Below, piece after piece: positions 1 to 5,210 of a stretch of DNA of 5,210 nt (within the stretch, counting starts at the first letter, position 1; the number at the start of each line of letters is the position of its first letter). The stretch is from positions 1 to 5,210 of the forward strand of contig JAIRTF010000197.1 in NCBI GenBank assembly GCA_031255075.1, in the 5' to 3' direction. Made by a program: the position numbers and the translations under genes. Source of the DNA: Bifidobacteriaceae bacterium (lineage in GTDB: Bacteria; Actinomycetota; Actinomycetes; Actinomycetales; WQXJ01). The notes below the pieces were generated by a model, which had not been told where the DNA came from, made no database searches, and worked only from the letters and a program-made list of their open reading frames with translations.

Positions 1-1215
1 CAGGACGAGGCGGTGGTTGCAGTTCACGGGCCGCGATCAGTCGGCAAATCAACGCTTCTGCGCCGGTTCGCGGCACGCCGCGGCGTCAGCGTGATTGACC
101 TCGATAACCCCACCGTGCGCGACGCCGCAGCTGCCAGTCCCGCAGCCGCAATCGGCGGACCTCGGCCGGTTTGCATCGACGAGTATCAACGAGTCCCCGA
201 CTTGCTGGACGCCATCAAGGCCCGCCTCAATGCCGAAGGAGTTGTGCCGGGGACCGCGGTGCTGACCGGCTCAACCCGGCAGGACGCGCTTCCGCGGGCC
301 GCCCAGTCTTTGACGGGCCGTCTCCACGCTCTTGTGATGCTGCCGCTGTCCCAGGGTGAGATCGCCGGTGTTCAGGAAGACTTTCTGACTGCCCTCCGCG
401 CCGATGCCGCGTCCGCCGTAGCCACGATTCCCACCTCGCAGACCGGTCGCGAAGAGTACGCCGCAAGGCTGTGCGCCGGCGGTCTCCCCTTGGCTTTGGC
501 TCGTCAAGGAGCAGCCAGGAACCGGTGGTTCGACAGCTATGTCAGCGCCTCGGTGGTGCGAGATGCCGCTGCCCTTGCCCAAGTGAGACAGCGGCAGTCG
601 TTGTCCGGCCTACTGGATCTGGTCGCCGGTCGAACGGCGCAGGTGTTCAATGCGACGGCCGCAGCCTCAACTCTGGGAGTGCAGCGCAACACCGTTGAGG
701 CGCATTTGCGCCTTCTGGAGGACCTGTTCTTGGTGGCCAGGCTTCCGGCCTGGGGCAAGACTCTGAACGCCAAGGCCACATCCAGGCCAAAGCTGCATAT
801 TGTTGACTCCGGCCTGGCGGCGCGGCTTCAGCGGATCGGGCCGTCCAAACTGGCCACGTTTGACCCGGCGGTTCTGACCGGATTCGGCCATCTTCTGGAA
901 ACCTTTGTGGCCGGTGAACTGCGCAAACAGGCTTCATGGCTGGATGAACCGTTGAACACTGGCCATTGGCGCACCAGCAGTGGCGATGAGGTTGACCTGG
1001 TGATTGAGTTCGAAGACGGCGCGGTGCTCGCCTTCGAGGTCAAGGCCGCTGAACGGGTCGGCGCGGCTGATTTCCGCGGCCTGCGCCGGCTTCGCGAATT
1101 GCTCGGCAAGAGGTTCATCGCTGGCGCTGTGCTCTGTCTGGGCGGCCGCTCTTACACCTATGAAGACCGTCTGCATGTGATGCCGGTTGATCGGATTTGG
1201 CAGCCCCATAGCTGA
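1..1215 (+). CDS. ATP-binding protein, AAA_14/DUF4143 family (5'-partial)
   Basis: This is a P-loop ATPase of the AAA_14 plus DUF4143 family, whose cellular role is poorly defined; I infer no specific function. The frame is open from base 1. Counting window codons, the Walker A motif GPRSVGKST is at 10-18, the Walker B-like VCIDEY at 57-62 with acidic D60 and E61, and the sensor-like LTGST at 88-92, followed by SLTGR. A winged-helix-like segment lies at about 215-251, and the family motif around DSGL at 269-272. The C-terminus resembles a PD-(D/E)XK nuclease fold: E300, D332 in GDEVDL, then E346-V-K348. Family members usually have some 20-40 residues before the P-loop, so the GTG at 13 is probably internal and the true start lies upstream of the window. 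It ends with TGA at 1213-1215. The next gene begins about 95 bases downstream on the same strand and is functionally unrelated as far as I can see. Confidence 0.88.
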   Translation, partial: QDEAVVAVHGPRSVGKSTLLRRFAARRGVSVIDLDNPTVRDAAAASPAAAIGGPRPVCIDEYQRVPDLLDAIKARLNAEGVVPGTAVLTGSTRQDALPRAAQSLTGRLHALVMLPLSQGEIAGVQEDFLTALRADAASAVATIPTSQTGREEYAARLCAGGLPLALARQGAARNRWFDSYVSASVVRDAAALAQVRQRQSLSGLLDLVAGRTAQVFNATAAASTLGVQRNTVEAHLRLLEDLFLVARLPAWGKTLNAKATSRPKLHIVDSGLAARLQRIGPSKLATFDPAVLTGFGHLLETFVAGELRKQASWLDEPLNTGHWRTSSGDEVDLVIEFEDGAVLAFEVKAAERVGAADFRGLRRLRELLGKRFIAGAVLCLGGRSYTYEDRLHVMPVDRIWQPHS

Positions 1216-1296
1216 CCCGACTCTTGGGCTAGCGCTGCTTTGGTCGGCGCGGGCAGGTGCCTTGGGTGATGGACCGGTTGGTAGTGGCTTGGGTCT

Positions 1297-1301
1297 GGAA
1301 G
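1297..1301 (+). promoter_or_regulatory. Candidate ribosome binding site that decides the nadE start
   Basis: GGAAG lies 9 bases before the GTG at 1311. It is a modest Shine-Dalgarno match, but the alternatives at GTG 1257 and ATG 1269 have nothing clearly better. The 1311 start is chosen mainly because it gives the N-terminal length expected for the family. Confidence 0.4.
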
Positions 1302-1310
1302 AATTGGCGG

Positions 1311-3641
1311 GTGCAAAGGGAAGCTATTGAGACAGGTTTTGTTCGAGTCGCGGCTTGTTCGCTGCCGGTTCGCCTAGCCGACCCGGCCGCCAACGCTGTG
1401 GCTTTGGCGGCTCAGGCGCGGTCGGCGGTGGCAGGCGGAGCCCAGCTGGTGGTGTTCCCTGAGCTCTCCCTGGTGGGCTATTCGCTGGATGACCTGTTCA
1501 TGCAGCAGGCGCTGCTGGATCAAGCCGAGCAGGCCCTACTGGACCTCGCGCAGGCCTGCGCCGATCTGCCGGCCGCAGTCATAGTCGGTGTGCCGTTGCA
1601 CATCGGCAACCGTCTCTACAATTGCGCGGCGGTGCTGGTAGGCGGGGAGATTTGCGGCGCCGTGCCCAAGTCCTACCTGCCCAACTATCGCGAGTTCTAC
1701 GAACGCCGCCAGTTCGCCTCGGGCCTGGATTTGGAGGATTGGGTCACCTTGGGCGATCAGTCCTTCCTGGTCTCCCGCCGCCAGGTTTTCTCGGTTGCCA
1801 TTCCCGGGGCCGATGCCGCGCCGGAACCTTCCGCAGGACCCGCCTCCCCGGTCTCGGCTGGCCTGGCAGACGGCAACTGGGACGCGTTGGCCGCTGAGCC
1901 TCAGGTCTTGGGCAGCTTCACTCTTGGGATCGAAATCTGTGAGGACCTGTGGGTGCCGCTGACTCCTGGTGCGGAAGCCGCCCTGGCGGGTGCCGAAATA
2001 GTAGTCAACATTTCCGGCAGCCCCATTACTGTTGCCAAAGCTCGCGAGCGCCGGCGCTTATGCGAAGTGCAGTCAGCCAAGCTGCTTTGTGGATATGTGT
2101 ACGCCGCAGCCGGTCGCGGCGAATCTTCTACTGATTTGAGTTGGGATGGCCAGACTCTGATCTTTGAGCGAGGCGAATTGCTGGCGGAAGGTCCGCGCTT
2201 TTCAATGGGCCATGTGACTACCATGGCGGATATTGATACGGCACTGATCCGTCAAGATAGGTTGCGTCAGGGCACATTTGACGATAATCGCCTTGCCTAT
2301 CGGGAAGTGATTGAACTCTATGGCAAAGACCAATTGGTTCTCCCTGCCGTAGAATCGACCGGCCACAAAGATGGCGATCCGCCGGCTGATGAGGTTGTAG
2401 GGGCTTTGGCCGGGGCCGCGGCTGGGGCCGCCCCCGCAGCTGGGGTACCCGCGCCCAGTGCGGAGTCCGCAGATGCCACCACCAACCCGGACCAGGTGGA
2501 GCACCTGCTGCGTCCCATTGACCGGTTCCCATTCGTGCCGAATGACAAGGCCCGGTTGGATCAGGACTGCTATGAGGCCTACTCCATCCAAGTTTCGGCT
2601 CTCATTCAGCGGCTCGAAGCGATTGGCCAGCCAAAAATTGTACTAGGGGTTTCAGGTGGGCTTGATTCATCGCATGCGCTGATTGTGGCAGCCAAGGCGA
2701 TGGATCAGTTGAAGCGACCGCGCACGGACATTTTGGCTTACACCATGCCCGGGTTCGCCACCGCGGAACGCACCAAGTTCAACGCCACGGCTCTGGCAAC
2801 CGCTCTGGGGGTGACGCTCCATGAGTTGGACATCCGGGCCACGGCCCGCCAGTTCCTGACTGACATCCACCACCCGTTCGCCCACGGCGAACCGGTCTAT
2901 GACATCACGTTTGAGAACGTTCAGGCCGGGTTGCGAACAGACTATTTGTTCCGGTTGGCCAATTTCCATGGCGGTATTGTGTTGGGCACCGGTGATCTTT
3001 CCGAGTTGGCGTTGGGTTGGTGTACCTATGGCGTTGGCGACCAAATGTCACATTACAATGTCAACGGCGGTGTGCCCAAAACTCTGATCCAACATTTGAT
3101 CCGCTGGGTAGTTTCTTCCAAACAGTTTGATGATTCGGTCGGAGAAGTGCTCCAATCGGTTGTGGAGACGGAAATCAGCCCGGAATTGGTGCCGTCCGCT
3201 CAGGTTGATTCGTTGCAATCGACCGAGTCAATTGTTGGGCCTTATGCCTTGCAGGATTTTGCTCTCTATTATGTACTCCGGTTTGGGCTGACACCCAAGC
3301 AGGTGTTCTTCCGGCTGCGGCAGGCTTGGCAGGATCCTCATCATGGCGAGTGGCCTGATGCGGTCGCTGAGGAGGACCGCCGGGGCTACAGCCCGGCGGA
3401 GTTGGCCCACTGGTTGGATGTTTTCATCCGCCGCTTCTTCTCCCAACAGTTCAAGCGTTCGGCTCTGCCGAATGGACCCAAGGTGGTGCGTGGTGGAACC
3501 CTTTCGCCCAGGGGCGATTGGCGCCAGCCTTCTGACGCCATGGGCGGCCCGTGGCTGGCGGAGGTCGAAGAGCTGACCGCGCGCTTCCCCATGCCGCCCG
3601 CCGCCAAGGCAGATGCTTCGCCGCAACAGGACCACAGTTGA
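1311..3641 (+). CDS. nadE: Glutamine-dependent NAD+ synthetase
   Basis: Cytosolic last step of NAD+ synthesis: deamido-NAD+, ATP and glutamine give NAD+, AMP, pyrophosphate and glutamate. Numbered from GTG 1311 (776 residues), an N-terminal nitrilase-fold glutaminase (about 9-320) carries the triad E51 (FPEL), K120 (PKSYLP) and C210 (EICED). E51 and K120 fall within one residue of M. tuberculosis E52 and K121. The C-terminal synthetase domain (about 400-755) has the ATP pyrophosphatase P-loop SGGLDS at 448-453, then FENVQAG, GTGDLSEL and SALPNGPK. The frame is also open from GTG 1257 and ATG 1269, but those add 18 or 14 residues with no family counterpart. The protein is about 100 residues longer than the roughly 680-residue mycobacterial enzyme because of an insert at 165-202, a long Ala/Pro-rich linker at about 345-396 and a longer C-terminal tail. 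Its stop codon overlaps the start of the phzE-like gene, so co-translation is likely. The identification is firm; the exact start is not. Confidence 0.96.
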   Translation: MQREAIETGFVRVAACSLPVRLADPAANAVALAAQARSAVAGGAQLVVFPELSLVGYSLDDLFMQQALLDQAEQALLDLAQACADLPAAVIVGVPLHIGNRLYNCAAVLVGGEICGAVPKSYLPNYREFYERRQFASGLDLEDWVTLGDQSFLVSRRQVFSVAIPGADAAPEPSAGPASPVSAGLADGNWDALAAEPQVLGSFTLGIEICEDLWVPLTPGAEAALAGAEIVVNISGSPITVAKARERRRLCEVQSAKLLCGYVYAAAGRGESSTDLSWDGQTLIFERGELLAEGPRFSMGHVTTMADIDTALIRQDRLRQGTFDDNRLAYREVIELYGKDQLVLPAVESTGHKDGDPPADEVVGALAGAAAGAAPAAGVPAPSAESADATTNPDQVEHLLRPIDRFPFVPNDKARLDQDCYEAYSIQVSALIQRLEAIGQPKIVLGVSGGLDSSHALIVAAKAMDQLKRPRTDILAYTMPGFATAERTKFNATALATALGVTLHELDIRATARQFLTDIHHPFAHGEPVYDITFENVQAGLRTDYLFRLANFHGGIVLGTGDLSELALGWCTYGVGDQMSHYNVNGGVPKTLIQHLIRWVVSSKQFDDSVGEVLQSVVETEISPELVPSAQVDSLQSTESIVGPYALQDFALYYVLRFGLTPKQVFFRLRQAWQDPHHGEWPDAVAEEDRRGYSPAELAHWLDVFIRRFFSQQFKRSALPNGPKVVRGGTLSPRGDWRQPSDAMGGPWLAEVEELTARFPMPPAAKADASPQQDHS
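2400..2453 (+). repeat. Imperfect 12-base repeat in the nadE interdomain linker
   Basis: GGGG-led units begin at 2400, 2412, 2424 and 2442. They encode GALA, GAAA, GAAP, then AA and GVPA (residues 364-381 from GTG 1311). The spacing is 12, 12 and 18 bases, so the reading frame is kept. The stretch lies between the glutaminase and synthetase domains. It looks like slippage-driven growth of a flexible linker; biased composition alone could also explain part of it. Confidence 0.5.
3628..3641 (+). promoter_or_regulatory. Ribosome binding site and TTGA stop/start overlap coupling nadE to the phzE-like gene
   Basis: AGGA at 3628-3631 sits 6 bases before TTG 3638. The TTG shares two bases with the nadE stop TGA (3639-3641), forming TTGA. 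This geometry is typical of termination-reinitiation coupling. It supports the uncommon TTG start, since the next in-frame candidate, GTG 3737, would remove conserved N-terminal sequence. Confidence 0.7.
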
Positions 3642-5210
3642 CGGCCCCTCTCGCCGGCCCAGCGCCCGGCCAACCTACTCTGCCGTTCGACCCTGAAGAG
3701 CCGTTTGCCCTGATCAGACGCGGTTCCGAGCCGCTGGTGGAGGTCCTCCAGGGCCGCATTCAGGATGTGCCCACTACTGCGGATATCCCTCTTGAGGGCC
3801 AGGCCGTGCTTTGCGTGGTGCCGTTCCGGCAGATCGCCGAGCGCGGCTTTGAGGTGGTGGATGATGCGGCCCCGCTGCGCTGCCTGATTGTCACCAAACG
3901 CACTCAGGTTCCCGTGAAGGAGTTGCTGGCCGCCCTGCCGGGCCAGGCGCCGCATTTCCAGGCCCAAGGCTTCGACATTTCGGATGAGGAATATGCCGGC
4001 CAAGTCAAGGCTGTCATCGATCAAGAAATTGGCCAGGGCGAGGGCGCCAACTTTGTGCTGCACAGGTCGTTCAGGGGCACAGTTGAAGGGGCTCCCGCCC
4101 AAGCCGCTTTAGCCTGGTGGGCGGCTCTCGGCCGGGGAGAGCAGGGAGCCTACTGGACCTATGCTGTCCACTTGGGTGATCTGACGTTCGCCGGTGCCAG
4201 CCCGGAGCGCCATCTGACCATCAAGTCTGGCGTAGTCACCATGAACCCGATTTCCGGCACCTATCGCCATCCGCCAGAAGGCGCGACTGTTGATGGGTTG
4301 CTCAGCTTCCTGACGGACGCCAAGGAAGTTGATGAGCTGTTCATGGTGGTTGATGAAGAACTCAAGTTGATGAGCGCCATCTGCCCTTCAGGTGGCCGCG
4401 TGATTGGGCCGTATGTCAAGCCCATGTCGCATGTGACCCATACGGAATACCTGCTGGAGGGGCTAGCTGAGTCAGATCCACGCGAGGTGCTGCGCCGCAC
4501 CATGTTTGCCCCCACCGTCACTGGGTCTCCCATGGAGAATGCCTGCGCGGTGATCGCCCGCCGTGAGGGCCGTCCGCGCGGCTACTACGCCGGGGTGATG
4601 GCGCTGTTTGAACCAGGACCGGGCGGCTTGTGGGATTTGGACGCGCCAATTCTGATCCGCACTGCCTACGTTGACCCGGCCGGCCAGGTTTCGGTCCCGG
4701 CCGGTGCCACCTTGGTCCGCCACTCGGACCCGGCGGCGGAGGTCGCGGAGACTCGCACCAAGGCGGCGGGTGTCCTGACTGCTATCGGCGCCCTGCCTCC
4801 GCTTCCCGCCAACCCCTTGGCGCCCGATGCCGCTCCCTCCTTCCAGCCGACCGTTCAGCCGTCCGCCCAGCCGTCCGCTCAGCCAAGTGACCAGCCAGCC
4901 GGTCAACCGGAACCCCAATCCTCGGTATGGGAGGATCCGCAGGTCAAAGCCACTTTGATGTACCGAAATGAGCGTTTGGCGCCGTTCTGGTTGCGCCCCC
5001 AAGCCGGCGGCGGCACGCCTTTGGCCGGTATGAATGTGACCATTGTTGACGCCGCTGATCACTTTTCCCAGATGCTGGCCCACCAACTGCGCCGCCTAGG
5101 CGCCCAAGCCCGGGTGATCGGCTGGGCGGACTATTCGCCGGGCAGCGAAGACCTGGTCATTCCCGGCCCCGGCCCCGGCGACCCAAGCGGCGCCGAACCT
5201 CGGGTTGAGA
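3638..5210 (+). CDS. phzE: PhzE-like 2-amino-2-deoxyisochorismate/anthranilate synthase, fused to a glutamine amidotransferase (3'-partial)
   Basis: Predicted cytosolic enzyme that aminates chorismate using ammonia released from glutamine. PhzE proper stops at 2-amino-2-deoxyisochorismate (ADIC); TrpE-TrpG fusions go on to anthranilate. From TTG 3638, 524 codons are visible. The N-terminal part contains PFRQIAERGF and DDAAPLRCL, as in PhzE-type proteins. The chorismate-binding domain follows, with MNPISGTYR at 202-210, VDEEL at 238-242, MSHVTHTEYLLEG before 290, TGSPMENA at 295-302 and GYYAG at 315-319. GATLVRHSDP at 356-365 precedes acidic E368 and E371, in the region expected to bind Mg2+. 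A Pro/Gln-rich linker (about 390-440) leads into a class I glutamine amidotransferase domain from about 465, with the PGPGDP oxyanion loop at 511-516. The catalytic Cys and the His-Glu pair lie beyond the window edge, so their presence cannot be checked. I favour PhzE over a rhizobial-type TrpE(G) because of the PISGTYR and HTEYLLEG motif variants. Product assignment (ADIC or anthranilate) is less certain than family membership. It is translationally coupled to nadE. Confidence 0.85.
   Translation, partial: MTAPLAGPAPGQPTLPFDPEEPFALIRRGSEPLVEVLQGRIQDVPTTADIPLEGQAVLCVVPFRQIAERGFEVVDDAAPLRCLIVTKRTQVPVKELLAALPGQAPHFQAQGFDISDEEYAGQVKAVIDQEIGQGEGANFVLHRSFRGTVEGAPAQAALAWWAALGRGEQGAYWTYAVHLGDLTFAGASPERHLTIKSGVVTMNPISGTYRHPPEGATVDGLLSFLTDAKEVDELFMVVDEELKLMSAICPSGGRVIGPYVKPMSHVTHTEYLLEGLAESDPREVLRRTMFAPTVTGSPMENACAVIARREGRPRGYYAGVMALFEPGPGGLWDLDAPILIRTAYVDPAGQVSVPAGATLVRHSDPAAEVAETRTKAAGVLTAIGALPPLPANPLAPDAAPSFQPTVQPSAQPSAQPSDQPAGQPEPQSSVWEDPQVKATLMYRNERLAPFWLRPQAGGGTPLAGMNVTIVDAADHFSQMLAHQLRRLGAQARVIGWADYSPGSEDLVIPGPGPGDPSGAEPRVE
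4847..4918 (+). repeat. Six 12-base tandem units encoding PxxQ in the phzE-like linker
   Basis: Six in-frame 12-base units encode PTVQ, PSAQ, PSAQ, PSDQ, PAGQ and PEPQ (residues 404-427). The second and third units differ by a single base (GCC versus GCT for Ala), so recent duplication is plausible. The array lies in the linker between the chorismate-binding and amidotransferase domains, and is likely extended and flexible. Confidence 0.8.

Noticed and set aside
1202..1230. AGCCC ... GGGCT inverted repeat after the ATPase gene as a possible terminator
   Set aside because: The stem is only 5 base pairs with a loop of about 19 bases and has no T-run, so it is not a credible intrinsic terminator.
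1216..1310. Possible sigma-70-type promoter in the gap before nadE
   Set aside because: Several TTGG-containing -35-like hexamers occur, but none has a TANNNT-like -10 at 16-18 bases spacing. I could not support a promoter.
3386..4102. 238-codon open frame on the minus strand
   Set aside because: It lies opposite the nadE 3' end and the phzE-like 5' end, both of which match known families well. Its translation resembles no protein I know, and long antisense frames are common in GC-rich DNA.
4472..5086. 204-codon open frame on the minus strand with a repeated GRL/GWL pattern
   Set aside because: The repeat is only the reverse complement of the PxxQ-coding units of the phzE-like gene. The + strand frame has clear family motifs on both sides.
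5162..5185. Short GGCCCC-type tandem repeat near the right edge
   Set aside because: It encodes the conserved PGPGDP loop of class I amidotransferases, so protein constraint and GC-rich codon use explain it.
3638..5210. Reading the third gene as a plain trpE (anthranilate synthase component I)
   Set aside because: A fused amidotransferase domain begins near residue 465, and the motif variants PISGTYR and HTEYLLEG fit PhzE-type proteins better than stand-alone TrpE.

Overview
This window looks like chromosomal DNA of a GC-rich actinobacterium. The main evidence is the middle gene. It is a two-domain, glutamine-dependent NAD+ synthase that matches the Mycobacterium tuberculosis-type enzyme along its whole length, as I remember that sequence. 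GTG and TTG starts and GC-rich codon use agree with this. I cannot name a genus. No RNA genes, CRISPR array, insertion sequence or integration site is visible.

Layout: three genes, all on the + strand, with almost no non-coding DNA. (1) 1-1215 is the 3' part of a gene for a DUF4143-type AAA ATPase; its N-terminus lies before the window. (2) A gap of about 95 bases follows, with no convincing promoter or terminator. (3) nadE ends at 3641; I place its start at GTG 1311 rather than at the more upstream GTG 1257. (4) A phzE-like gene starts at TTG 3638, inside the nadE stop codon (4-base overlap TTGA), and runs off the right edge at 5210. It encodes a chorismate-using domain fused to a glutamine amidotransferase.

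How they fit together: NadE and the PhzE-like protein are both glutamine-dependent amidating enzymes, each with an ammonia-producing domain and an ammonia-using domain on one chain. Their genes are arranged for coupled translation. The PhzE-like enzyme should make 2-amino-2-deoxyisochorismate (or anthranilate) from chorismate. NadE makes the last step of NAD+ synthesis. A chorismate-to-3-hydroxyanthranilate-to-quinolinate route to NAD+ would connect the two, but the genes needed to test that are outside the window. Both enzymes also carry expanded low-complexity linkers with a 12-base (4-codon) period. The upstream ATPase has no evident link to the pair.
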